From positions 1-64,000 of the forward strand of contig PKCK01000047.1 of NCBI GenBank assembly GCA_002862085.1: a DNA stretch of 64,000 nt, read 5' to 3'. This document shows, in pieces, positions 42,037 to 50,908 of this stretch; the first letter of the stretch is position 1, and each line of letters starts with the position of its first letter. The translations under genes were made by a program, and so were the position numbers. The DNA is from Planctomycetota bacterium. GTDB lineage: Bacteria > Planctomycetota > UBA1135 > GCA-002686595. The notes under the pieces are model-generated. The model had not been told where the DNA came from and searched no databases. It saw only the letters and a list, made by a program, of their open reading frames with translations.

Positions 42037-44283
42037 TCAGGGCGCCGGGAGCGCGCGCAGTCGCGGCGGGATTTCGTCGTCCTCCCCTTCGGCATCGACG
42101 GGTGCCGTCATGCGCTGGAGCAGCTCGACCTGCGCGTCGACCGTTCCGCCCGTGCGCACGTAGTGCCCATCGGAGCGGAGCTCCCACGCGGCGACCTCGT
42201 CCCCGAGGTAGTTGAGCAGGTCGTTCTCCAGGAGGCGTTGCTTGATCTTCCCGTCGAGAATGGGGAAGCAGGCCTCCACGCGCCGGTAGAGGTTGCGGCT
42301 CATCCAGTCGGCGCTGGACGCGAAGAGCTTCTGCTCGCCGCCTGCCTCGAAGTAGGCGAGCCGGGAGTGCTCGAGGAAGCGTCCGAGGACCGAGAGGACG
42401 CGGATGTTGTCGGAGATCCCGGGAATGCCTGGACGGAGGCAGCACGCGCCGCGGATCACGAGGTCGATCTGGACGCCTGCCTGGCTGGCCTCGTAGAGAG
42501 CGCGGATCGTGTTGGCCTCGGTGAGCGCGTTCATCTTGGCGATGATGCGGGCCGGACGGCCCTGGCGCGCGTGCTCGGCCTCCTCGGCGATGAGGCGGCG
42601 CATCTCGCGGCGGAGCGTGAAGGGCGCGTCGAGGAGTCGCTCGAGAGGCTGGGCCTCGCCGAGGCCGGTCAAGCGGTGGAAGAGCTTGTGGACGTCGTCG
42701 GCGATCACGGGGTCGGCCGTGAGGTAGCCGATGTCGGTGTACGCGCGGGCGGTCGCCGCGTGGTAGTTGCCTGTGGAGAGGTGCACGTAGCGCTGCAGGC
42801 CGTCGGGTTCGCGGCGCACGATCAGCGTCATCTTCGCGTGGGTCTTGTAGCCCACCACGCCGTAGACGACCTGCGCGCCCACGTCCTGGAGCTGCGTCGC
42901 GAAATCGATGTTCTCGGCTTCGTCGAAGCGCGCGCGCAGCTCGACGACGGCCGTGACCTGCTTCCCGGCCCTGGCCGCGTCCACGAGGGCCTGGACGACC
43001 GACGAATCGCGGTCGGTGCGATAGAGCGTCTGCTTGACAGCCAGGACGTCGGGATCGGCGGCCGAGCGGCGGATCAGATCGACGACGGGAGCGAAGGCCT
43101 CGTACGGGTGGTGCAGGAGGATGTCGTTCTGTCGGATCGCCGCGAAGGGATCCTCCGCCCGGGCCAGGTAGCGCGGCAAGCGCGGCTGGAAGGGCGTGTA
43201 CTTGAGGTCCGGGCGGTCCACGAGGCCGTGGAGCGCGCCGAGTCGACCGAGGTTCACCGGACCGTCGACGCGATAGAGATCGGACTCGGGGAGTTCGAAG
43301 CGCTTGAGCAGGAAGCGCGTGACCTCCTCCGGGCACTCTTCGGTGACCTCCAGGCGGACGGCCTCGGCGTACTTCCGCTCGGGCAGCTCTCCCTCGAGCG
43401 CCTCGAGGATGTTCTCCACCTCCTCGTCGTCGACCCAGAGCTCGGAGTTGCGCGTGACCCGGAACTGATGGCAGCCGAGCAAGTTCATCCCGGGGAAGAG
43501 CTGCTCGATGTGGGCGTGCACCACCGACGAGAGCATGACGAAGGTGAGGCCGTCGCCGCCGACTGCCTCCGGCTCCGAGACGTCGCGCGGGATCGCGATG
43601 AGGCGCGGGAGCGTCCGCGGAACCTGGACGACGCCGATGCCGGTCTCGCGTCCGAAGGCGTCCTCGCCCTCGAGGAGGACGACGAAGTTCAGGCTCTTGT
43701 TGAGGATCTTCGGGAAGGGGTGCGAGGGATCCAGCCCGACCGGGGTGAGGATCGGCTCGACCTCGCGCTCGAAGAAGTCGTGGATCCAGGCCGCCTGGGC
43801 GGGGCTCCAGACGTCGCGCCGGAGAACGTGGATGCCCTCCTCCTCCAGCGCCGGGAGGATGATGTCCCTGAGCGCCGCGTACTGCTCCTCGACGAGCACC
43901 GCTGCACCTTGTGCGATGTCATCGAGCACCTCCGACGTGGTCCTCCCGCAGAACTCCGTGCTGGTGGAGCCGAGGGTCAGGCGCTGTTGGTGGGAGGCCT
44001 TGCGCACCTCGAAGAATTCATCGAGGTTCGTGCTCGAGATGGTGAGGAAGCGCAGGCGCTCCAGCAGGGGCACGCGCTCGTCCAGGGCCTGGGCGAGGAC
44101 CCTGCGGTTGAATTCGAGCAGGCTGAGTTCGCGATTGAGGAACACGTGAGGCCCCAGAGGTTGGATCGAGCCGCTGGAGCCGGGTCCACTCGTCGACCTT
44201 CGTGGACTCGACACCCGGGTACGCGCGACTTCGTCGGGCGTCGTCTCAGGTGGTTCTTGTCGGAACATCGCGCCCATATCCAT
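42037..44283 (-). CDS. ppk1: Polyphosphate kinase 1
   Basis: Reversibly transfers the ATP gamma-phosphate to polyphosphate. The 748-residue protein has the normal four-domain layout: N domain (FLNRELSLLEFNRRVL), head domain, and two C-terminal catalytic domains with the autophosphorylated His in VGYKTHAKMTLIVRRE and the second conserved block HLSTGNYHAATARAYTDIG. About 45 Ser/Pro-rich residues precede the family start. The ATG at 44283 lies at the edge of a short upstream gap. It complements the ppx-type phosphatase encoded nearby. Confidence 0.96.
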   Translation of the reverse strand: MDMGAMFRQEPPETTPDEVARTRVSSPRRSTSGPGSSGSIQPLGPHVFLNRELSLLEFNRRVLAQALDERVPLLERLRFLTISSTNLDEFFEVRKASHQQRLTLGSTSTEFCGRTTSEVLDDIAQGAAVLVEEQYAALRDIILPALEEEGIHVLRRDVWSPAQAAWIHDFFEREVEPILTPVGLDPSHPFPKILNKSLNFVVLLEGEDAFGRETGIGVVQVPRTLPRLIAIPRDVSEPEAVGGDGLTFVMLSSVVHAHIEQLFPGMNLLGCHQFRVTRNSELWVDDEEVENILEALEGELPERKYAEAVRLEVTEECPEEVTRFLLKRFELPESDLYRVDGPVNLGRLGALHGLVDRPDLKYTPFQPRLPRYLARAEDPFAAIRQNDILLHHPYEAFAPVVDLIRRSAADPDVLAVKQTLYRTDRDSSVVQALVDAARAGKQVTAVVELRARFDEAENIDFATQLQDVGAQVVYGVVGYKTHAKMTLIVRREPDGLQRYVHLSTGNYHAATARAYTDIGYLTADPVIADDVHKLFHRLTGLGEAQPLERLLDAPFTLRREMRRLIAEEAEHARQGRPARIIAKMNALTEANTIRALYEASQAGVQIDLVIRGACCLRPGIPGISDNIRVLSVLGRFLEHSRLAYFEAGGEQKLFASSADWMSRNLYRRVEACFPILDGKIKQRLLENDLLNYLGDEVAAWELRSDGHYVRTGGTVDAQVELLQRMTAPVDAEGEDDEIPPRLRALPAP

Positions 44284-44351
44284 AGGCCAAACTCCCTTCG
44301 CTGGGGGGCTCGGCCCGTGTTAAGGCCGTTCAGATCCGCAAGTCGCTGCGA

Positions 44352-45074
44352 TCAGCCAGGAAGGACGAGGCGACCCGTGCGGACCACGTCGCCCACCAGG
44401 CCGCTCAGCCGCCCCGTCACCGCGACGGTGAGGCGGCCACCGGCTGCCTGGATCGCCGGGCGCCACAGCACGAGCTCCTCCTCCGTGGTCGTGAGCAGGG
44501 CCCGGGGACCCGCTGCCGCCAGGGCTTCCTGGATGAGCTCCTGCGCCCTCGCGCGCTCCGCCTTGGGATGGCCGCCCTTCACCGCATCGGGGGTCCCCTG
44601 GCGGCCGTACAGGCGGTCGTGGAGCGCGGGGAAAGCCTCCGGGTCCGTCAGGACGCTGGTCATCCAGACGTGGTCGCAGGGGGCGAGCTCGGCGCCGCGC
44701 CAGCGGCCCGTCATCGGCCGCGGCAGAGCAGGGTCGACGGCCTCGAGCGCCCGGGCGAGTTCGCTGGACTCAGGGCTCCTGAGGGTCACCCAGCGGACCT
44801 CACGCTCGAGCACCACGGCCTCCAGGAGGATCGGCGCGAGCTCGGCCACCGCGGCGCCGATGTAGAGCGATCGGCCCGGGCGGCCGGCCAGGGCCTCCGC
44901 CACGTCCGCGCCCAGCTTCAGGCCGGCGTCGAGGACCGCCTCGCGCCGCTCGCGGTCGAAGAACCCGGAGGCGTCCCCGTCGCAGTAGACACCGGCGCAG
45001 ACGTCCCACGCGATCTCCTCGTCGAGCCGCGCGAGCAGCTCGCCGAATCGCGCCACGCGTTGTTCCTGGCTCAA
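44352..45074 (-). CDS. Hypothetical protein with possible Rossmann-like core
   Basis: 240 residues; I do not recognise a family. The centre (SLYIGAAVAELAPILLEAVV, then VRWVTLRSPESSELARALEA) has the look of a nucleotide/SAM-binding Rossmann fold, and LTTTEEELVLWRPAIQAAGG a later strand-helix unit. There is no export signal. The TTG at 45074 is preferred: it overlaps the upstream gene's stop (TTGA) and has GAGGA six bases upstream. An ATG at 45107 would add 11 residues. Tight overlap with the upstream gene suggests a shared function. Confidence 0.6.
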   Translation of the reverse strand: MSQEQRVARFGELLARLDEEIAWDVCAGVYCDGDASGFFDRERREAVLDAGLKLGADVAEALAGRPGRSLYIGAAVAELAPILLEAVVLEREVRWVTLRSPESSELARALEAVDPALPRPMTGRWRGAELAPCDHVWMTSVLTDPEAFPALHDRLYGRQGTPDAVKGGHPKAERARAQELIQEALAAAGPRALLTTTEEELVLWRPAIQAAGGRLTVAVTGRLSGLVGDVVRTGRLVLPG

Positions 45075-45901
45075 GACGCGTCCTCGCCCGGGCTGAGGGG
45101 GATCCATCGGACGACCTTGCGGGGCGGATCGATCTGACCGTCCGCGTCGAGTCCCGCGCGCCAGCGCAGCCCCCCGGGGCCGTCGTAGATCACGCCGTCC
45201 TCGAGGGCTCCTCCCTGCGAAGCGAGGTGGTGAGTGACGTCGAGCAGGAAGCCCAGTACCTCGAACGGGGCGAGGCGCTGTCCCTCCGGGATCACCGCCT
45301 CGCAGTCGGAGAGCCCGATCTGGGCCAGGCCGACGAGGTCGGCGATGCGCGTGCCCATGCCCGCGTCCGCGAGCCGACCGTTCACCCAGATCTGGATGGG
45401 GAGCGCTTCCTGCTCGGCGGAGACCGCTCGGATCTTCCCGATGATGTTGCCGTCCCGCAGAGACTCGCCGGCGGGGAAGAAGACGCAGAGCGCGTCGGGG
45501 TGCGAGAGCAACGCGACGCCGAGGCGTTCGAGGGCTTCGATCTGGGCGAGGGGGCCGCCCGTGGCCTCGGCCATGATGAGGTGGACGAAGCCCCGGTGAG
45601 CGCGCGCGGCGAGTTCACCGCCGGGCCACAGCGCGTCCTGCGCGCCCGCCCGGGCGAGCGCCGCGGGGAAGAGCCCGGCCGCGGGGCCGCCGAGCTCTGC
45701 GAGCGACTCCTCGTCGTCGTCCGGCCAGGGAGCGCCGAAGGTCGAGGCGAACACGATCCCCGCGTCGGTGTCCACGCGGACGTGGTCGCGAGCCGGAGCG
45801 ATCTCGCCGAGGCCCTGGACGCCGCGCAGCATGCCGTGGAGGGACTCCAGGGGGAGACCCTCGCGGAAGAGCACGGCGATGGCATGGGTGGGGGAGGTCA
45901 T
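45071..45901 (-). CDS. Hypothetical protein, possibly DUF4261-like
   Basis: 276 residues of mixed alpha/beta character without signal peptide or membrane helix. Recognisable blocks are 'GFVHLIMAEATGGPLAQIEA', 'LPIQIWVNGRLADAGMGTR' and 'APFEVLGFLLDVTHHLASQG'. The pattern of an N-terminal alpha/beta unit followed by a G-rich region and a late VTHHL helix weakly recalls DUF4261 proteins, but I would not rely on that. It forms a two-gene overlapping unit with the following gene. Confidence 0.6.
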   Translation of the reverse strand: MTSPTHAIAVLFREGLPLESLHGMLRGVQGLGEIAPARDHVRVDTDAGIVFASTFGAPWPDDDEESLAELGGPAAGLFPAALARAGAQDALWPGGELAARAHRGFVHLIMAEATGGPLAQIEALERLGVALLSHPDALCVFFPAGESLRDGNIIGKIRAVSAEQEALPIQIWVNGRLADAGMGTRIADLVGLAQIGLSDCEAVIPEGQRLAPFEVLGFLLDVTHHLASQGGALEDGVIYDGPGGLRWRAGLDADGQIDPPRKVVRWIPLSPGEDAS

Positions 45902-46075
45902 CGTGGTCTCGTGGTCGGAGGGGCGCTCCCGGCCGACGCGGATGATCTCCGGGCGCCGACCGCGACTGACGGCGGACCAGGAAGAATCACTCGCGTCGCG
46001 CGGGCGGCTCGCCGCGGGGGGAGGGAAGCGGGCGTGGCCGCTCGGTCCTCTCGCGAGCGCTGCCGTGGGCGGGCT

Positions 46076-47743
46076 TCAGCGTTCGCGCCTCAGGACGTGG
46101 TACTGGCCCGAGGGCAGGTCGCCGAAGGACTGCTCGGACCCGTCGGGCCAGCGGACGCGCACGTCGCGGGCGACGGTCTCCTCGCCCAGGCCGAAGTGGG
46201 CCCTGGGGTCGTTGCTCGAGAGGTAGCTGTAGCCCGGGTTCGCCTGGCGGTAGGTCCGGGCGTCCTCTCCGCGCCTGATGGAGACGGTCGCGCCGTGCAC
46301 GTCCGCGTCCTTACGGCCCTCCACCGCGCGGAACCCGACCCAGCGCGCGTCTGCCGCGGGCGCGATGTTCTCGTAGAGCTTCACCGGTCCGTCGAGGTCC
46401 ACGACGACGACGTCGAGATCGCCGTCTCCATCGAGATCGCCGAAGGCCGAGCCGCGGCTCGTGCCGTGGACGTCGTCGGCGGTCACGCCCTCGGGCTGAA
46501 CGAGGGAGAAGCGCACGCCGCGCTTGGTCCGCCTTCCGCGGAAGATGTGGTTGGGCTCGGCGTAGGGGTCGTCCGCGACGAAGCGCTCGTTCTCCTTCCA
46601 GGCTTGGACCGCGCCGTTCGCAACGAAGAGGTCGAGAGCGCCGTCGAGATCGAAGTCGTGGACGCCCATGCCGAAGCCGGTGAAGCGCAGGCTCGTGCTG
46701 TTCGTACCGACGGTGTTGCTCATGTCGGTGAACAGCCCTTTGCGGTTGCGGTAGAACGTGTTCGTCTCGCGGCGCAGGTGGGTCATATAGAGGTCGAGGT
46801 CCCCGTCGTCGTCCATGTCGACGAACTGGACGCCCATGCCCGCTTCGGGCCGGCCGCTCCCGCTGACCTCGCACCCGCCGAGCTTCGCGGCGTTCTCGAA
46901 GCGAGCGCGCCCCTTGTTCGACCAGAGGACGTTCTTCGTCGCGTCGTTGGCGATGTAGACGTCGGTGTCCCCGTCGAGGTCGTAGTCGCCGACCGCGAGG
47001 CCGAGCCCGTTCCCGAAGGCCTGCTCGACGCCCGACTTCGAGGTCGAGTCGGTGAATCCCAGCCGACCGTAGGTGTAGAGGACGTCACCGGCCGGCGAGT
47101 TGTAGTTGTTGGGGCTGCAGTAGTCGCGCTCCTGGTAGTAGTTCACGCAGTCGGTCTCCACCGAGTCCGACCACGCCAGGTTGTTGACCACGTAGAGGTC
47201 GAGCTTGCCGTTGCCGCTCGCGTCGAAGAAGGCCGCGCTCGTGCCCCAGCGGGGGTCCTGTCCCTTCATCTTCCGGGTGTCCCGCGTGAACGTCCCGTCG
47301 CCGTCGTTCACGTAGAGCACGTTCGGTCCGACGTTGGTGACGAACAGATCGACGTCACCGTCCCGGTCGAAGTCGCCGCAGGCCGCGCCCATGCCGTAAC
47401 CAGCGTCGCCGACGCCGGCCTCCCCGGTCACATCCACGAAGGCGAATCGACCGTCGGCGGTGTCGTTGCGGAAGAGCCTGTTGCCGGCGAGGCCTGCCTC
47501 GCCATCACCGCGGACGAGTTTCCCGCCCTGGACGAGGTAGACGTCGAGATCGCCGTCGCCGTCGTAGTCGAACAGCGCGACGCCGCCGCCCATGATCTCG
47601 GGGAAGCGGTAGCGCTCGGTCCGGTCGGCGTCGTGCGTCCACTCGAGGCCGGAGGCCGCGGCGATCTCGCGGAACCACGGAGACGGAGCGTCCTGCGCGG
47701 TCTGCGCCGGGGGGGCGATGAGGAGGGTGGTGAGGAGGATCAT
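46076..47743 (-). CDS. CRTAC1-type FG-GAP repeat protein with ASPIC/UnbV domain
   Basis: 555 residues with a short signal peptide (LLTTLLIAPPAQTAQ). Seven calcium-loop motifs of the form DxDxDGxxD mark FG-GAP/VCBS beta-propeller blades: DYDGDGDLD, DFDRDGDVD, DASGNGKLD, DYDLDGDTD, DMDDDGDLD, DFDLDGALD and DLDGDGDLD. The C-terminal RDVRVRWPDGSEQSFGDLP is the UnbV/ASPIC domain. Such proteins are extracellular or envelope Ca-binding propellers, abundant in planctomycetes and relatives; the function is adhesion or binding, not enzymatic. A 174-base gap lies downstream. Confidence 0.9.
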   Translation of the reverse strand: MILLTTLLIAPPAQTAQDAPSPWFREIAAASGLEWTHDADRTERYRFPEIMGGGVALFDYDGDGDLDVYLVQGGKLVRGDGEAGLAGNRLFRNDTADGRFAFVDVTGEAGVGDAGYGMGAACGDFDRDGDVDLFVTNVGPNVLYVNDGDGTFTRDTRKMKGQDPRWGTSAAFFDASGNGKLDLYVVNNLAWSDSVETDCVNYYQERDYCSPNNYNSPAGDVLYTYGRLGFTDSTSKSGVEQAFGNGLGLAVGDYDLDGDTDVYIANDATKNVLWSNKGRARFENAAKLGGCEVSGSGRPEAGMGVQFVDMDDDGDLDLYMTHLRRETNTFYRNRKGLFTDMSNTVGTNSTSLRFTGFGMGVHDFDLDGALDLFVANGAVQAWKENERFVADDPYAEPNHIFRGRRTKRGVRFSLVQPEGVTADDVHGTSRGSAFGDLDGDGDLDVVVVDLDGPVKLYENIAPAADARWVGFRAVEGRKDADVHGATVSIRRGEDARTYRQANPGYSYLSSNDPRAHFGLGEETVARDVRVRWPDGSEQSFGDLPSGQYHVLRRER

Positions 47744-47829
47744 GGGGTCGCGCGGCTCGCGCTGCGGCCGGCAGGTGTGCTTGTTCGGGACGGTGCGAGG
47801 GCCCGTGAGCGGGCCGTGCGGGGCGGCGT

Positions 47830-49581
47830 TCAGCGGCCTCCGCCCCCGGCCGGCGGCGCCGACGGCCCCGCGGGCTCGGCGTTCGCGCGCTGGGTCTGGA
47901 TGTGCTGGCGCACCGCGACAGCGAACTGCGCGGCGGCGGGGTTCCCGGCGCCCGCGTTCTCGAAGGGGACGAGGGCCTTCTCGGCGGCGTCGAGGTCCCC
48001 GACCGTGAGGAGCGCCTGGATGGTGAACTGCAGCGCAGCGAGGTCCCCCCGCTCGGCGGCTGTGCTCCCGAGCCGATCCGCGAGCGGTCGGACCTCGTCG
48101 AGGCGCTGGTTCGACAGGAGCGCCTGGATGGTGAACTGCAGCGCCGCCGGATCGGTGGGGTTGCGCTTGAGGTGCTCCTGTGCGTGGAGGAGCATCATCC
48201 GGCCGTTGCCCGTGGTCGCGTACATCGACGCGATCTGCTGATGGAAGCTGGGCTCGGTGCAGCCGAGGCGGCTCGCGCGCTGCATCGACGCCATCGCCTG
48301 CTGGACGAGCTGCTGCTGCGTTTGCCCGTCGGTGCTGACCTGGGCGAGGCTGCGCTGGGACATGCCGAGCCAGAAGGAGTAGCGCCCGACGAGAGGTGCA
48401 GCTCGTGCCGCGGCGGATGCGTATTCGACGGCCTTCTCGGCAGGAGCGCTCGCCTTGGACCGGAGCTGCTCGAGCTGGTCGGGGTTGATCTTCTGCCCCG
48501 CCGCGGCCATCTGCTGCAGTCGCGCCATCTGCTGGCCGAAGGAGTCCGCTTCGGTCAGCTCGAGCACGCAGGCCTCCAGCAGCGTGGCGGGGTCCTCGGG
48601 TGCGAGAGTGAGGCTCTGTCCGAGCAGCTCGCGGGCGCGAATCACGTCGCCCTCGCGAAGCGCGAGGCGCGCCGCGGTGTTGATGACCTGGTGGCGCTCG
48701 GGGAACTCCTGGAGGACCGCTGCGATCCGCCGTTTCGCCTCGGCGAAGCTCCGGGCCTGGATCAGGTTCTCGATGACCATCATGCGGCGGCTGAAGCCGC
48801 GCGCCGCGTCGTCGAGGCGGGTCTGATGGGGATCGGGCGGGAAGGACGGGAAGGCGTCACCGGCGCGAGCGAAGGCGACCTCGGCCTCCTCTGTTCGGTC
48901 CAAATCTCGCAGCGCGCGGCCGAGGATGAAGGCGGCGTGCGCGTAACCGGGGCTGAGCTCCAGCGCTCGCCGGCAAAGCTGCTCGGCCTCGGCGGGTCGC
49001 TCGAGGTCGAGCAGGGTCATCGCGAGGCCGACGCGGCTCTGGGGCCATTCGATCCTCGGATCCTGCTTCTCCTCGGCCGCGATCGCCTGGCGCCAGCCGG
49101 CCTCCGAGGCCTCGAGTTCGCCCATCATTCGCAGCAGATCAGCGTGCCAGGCCTGGACCACCGGCGTGTTCTTGTAGGTGTTCGCGGCGTCCGCGAGGTC
49201 GGCGAGGGCACCCTCGAGATCGCCGATCTTGAAGCGCACGACGCCGCGCCGGTAGACCCACTGGGCGTCGCCGCCGTTGAGGCCGAGGAGTCCGTCGTAG
49301 GCCTCCTCCGCGAGGGACCAGATCGTGTTCGCCTCGTACGCGAGGCCGAGGTCCTCCCAGGCTCTCGCGTCGCCGGGCGCCGCCTCGACGGCGGCGACGC
49401 GCTCGCCGAGGAGCGCCACCACCTCGGGGTCCATCGCCGAGGTGTTCTCCACCACGGGCGGCGGGGGGGGATCTTCCTGCGCGCCTGATTCCTGCGCGCT
49501 GGAGGGTGCGGCGATGAGCAGCCCGACGAGGAGGGCGGCCTGGGTGTGGGCCCGGGGGTGCCGGGGAGTCGTTGTGCGCAT
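47830..49581 (-). CDS. Secreted tetratricopeptide-repeat protein
   Basis: 583 residues from ATG 49581 with a signal peptide (AALLVGLLIAAPSSA). Several TPR-like helix pairs are visible (ARAWEDLGLAYEANTIWSLA, QLCRRALELSPGYAHAAFIL, DPATLLEACVLELTEADSFG), plus a near-exact duplication at the C-terminus (AALQFTIQALL twice). The tail is Gly-rich. TPR arrays hold other proteins; it lies 86 bases upstream of the FG-GAP protein and may work with it in the envelope, which is inference. Confidence 0.85.
   Translation of the reverse strand: MRTTTPRHPRAHTQAALLVGLLIAAPSSAQESGAQEDPPPPPVVENTSAMDPEVVALLGERVAAVEAAPGDARAWEDLGLAYEANTIWSLAEEAYDGLLGLNGGDAQWVYRRGVVRFKIGDLEGALADLADAANTYKNTPVVQAWHADLLRMMGELEASEAGWRQAIAAEEKQDPRIEWPQSRVGLAMTLLDLERPAEAEQLCRRALELSPGYAHAAFILGRALRDLDRTEEAEVAFARAGDAFPSFPPDPHQTRLDDAARGFSRRMMVIENLIQARSFAEAKRRIAAVLQEFPERHQVINTAARLALREGDVIRARELLGQSLTLAPEDPATLLEACVLELTEADSFGQQMARLQQMAAAGQKINPDQLEQLRSKASAPAEKAVEYASAAARAAPLVGRYSFWLGMSQRSLAQVSTDGQTQQQLVQQAMASMQRASRLGCTEPSFHQQIASMYATTGNGRMMLLHAQEHLKRNPTDPAALQFTIQALLSNQRLDEVRPLADRLGSTAAERGDLAALQFTIQALLTVGDLDAAEKALVPFENAGAGNPAAAQFAVAVRQHIQTQRANAEPAGPSAPPAGGGGR
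48008..48144. repeat. 29-base direct repeat, one TPR unit apart
   Basis: The same 29 bases occur at 48008-48036 and 48116-48144, exactly 108 bases (36 codons) apart within the TPR gene, and encode AALQFTIQALL-type helices. This looks like a recent in-frame duplication of one repeat. Confidence 0.75.
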
Positions 49582-49675
49582 GTCGGGAGGGGCGCGGCGC
49601 CCGCGGGAGGGGCTTCGGCGCGGCCCCAATGGTACGCGGGGGCACCCCTCGGCGTTGGTCCGGTCGACCCCGTCC

Positions 49676-50722
49676 TCAGGTGCGCTCCTCGACGGCCAGC
49701 TGCGCCCCCATCGGGGCCGCCGCCGCCTCCTCCTCGCTCTCCGCCTGGAGCCTGCGCGCCTCGTCGATGATGTCGAGGATCGCCTCCAGCACCACCTCGG
49801 GCCGCTCGAGCTGTAGCTGGTGACCGGATCCCTCGACGAGCAGGCGCTCGGCTCGCTTCGAGATCTCCAGGAAGCGCTCGCTCTCCTCGATCCAGATGCG
49901 GTTGTAGTCGGACACCGGGAAGTCGGCGGGGAGCTCGGTCCCGGTCAGGGTCTCGGTCGATGTGATCACGCGCACGGGGATGTCCGTCGACTCGTTCAGA
50001 CGTCCGAGGTAATCGAGGGACGCGGCCTCCGCGACGATCTCGTCGGCGGCGCCGCGTCGCACGCGAGGGTCGAGCTCGAGAGCGTCGAGTGTGGCGCGCT
50101 GGCGTTCGGTGACGCGCAGCGCCGCGTTGGTCGATCGCCCTGTTCGGAGGAGGCGCACGAGACCGAAGGACGCGCAGATGGACCAGATTCGCATCAGCGC
50201 CGGTGAAGGCGTGGCGGTCGGGAGCTGCTCGCGCTGGAGGCGATCGATGAAGCCGTCGTGGAGCGGGTCCACGAGCACGATGCCCGCGGTCTCGAACGGA
50301 TAGCGGTGCGCGTAGGCCCGCAGTGAATGTGCCGCCGTTCCGTGACCGACCAGGACGACGGGGACGCCGGGCGCGACCCGGGCGAGCAGCTGGTGCAGCT
50401 CCCGCGCGACGGTCTCGGCGTCACGCGGCGGCGGCCCGGCATCGCTCCAGCCAAGCCCTGCGCGGTCGTACGCGACCGAGTGGGTGACGCTCGAGACGTC
50501 CTCCGGGAGCCGGCCCCAGTGGGTCGACCAGGCCCCCTCGTCGCCCTCGAACACCACGGCCAGGTCGCCTTCGCCGGCGCTTCGCACGTGCAGCCTGTGA
50601 CCGCCGACGTCGATCATGCGCCCGGGCGCGGCGAAGTTCCGGCGATCGCGCGCGCGGGCCCAGCGCTCGTAGAGCCAGCCGAGGGCGGCGAGGCTGACGA
50701 GGACGATGAGGAGAGTGGACAC
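49676..50722 (-). CDS. Membrane-anchored alpha/beta-hydrolase fold protein lacking the nucleophile
   Basis: 348 residues with an N-terminal membrane anchor (residues 2-18). The fold landmarks are present: DRAGLGWSD after strand 4 and VEGSGHQLQLERPE with the catalytic-type His near the C-terminus. The nucleophile elbow, normally GHSxG, reads G126-H-G128-T-A130, so the serine is replaced by glycine and the enzyme should be inactive as an esterase. The start is GTG 50722. It may be a binding protein or may use another chemistry. Confidence 0.82.
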   Translation of the reverse strand: MSTLLIVLVSLAALGWLYERWARARDRRNFAAPGRMIDVGGHRLHVRSAGEGDLAVVFEGDEGAWSTHWGRLPEDVSSVTHSVAYDRAGLGWSDAGPPPRDAETVARELHQLLARVAPGVPVVLVGHGTAAHSLRAYAHRYPFETAGIVLVDPLHDGFIDRLQREQLPTATPSPALMRIWSICASFGLVRLLRTGRSTNAALRVTERQRATLDALELDPRVRRGAADEIVAEAASLDYLGRLNESTDIPVRVITSTETLTGTELPADFPVSDYNRIWIEESERFLEISKRAERLLVEGSGHQLQLERPEVVLEAILDIIDEARRLQAESEEEAAAAPMGAQLAVEERT

Positions 50723-50908
50723 GGAGGGGGAAGCGAGCGGAGTTAGCGGGCGGATCTTAGCGCGACCCTGAAGGGAGTTTCCTGGTGTCCGTGTTTCGCG
50801 TTGGAGTCCTGGCGACGCGCCCGGAGCACGGCACCCGGTTCGCCAGGGGAGCGAGGCAACGTTGGCTCGCCGTCGGTGAGCCCGGGGATGAGATCGCTCT
50901 TCCCTGGA

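Noticed and set aside
45227-48241. 1004-codon plus-strand open frame opposite the FG-GAP gene
   Set aside because: It mirrors the DGD repeats of the real minus-strand protein and has no domain of its own.
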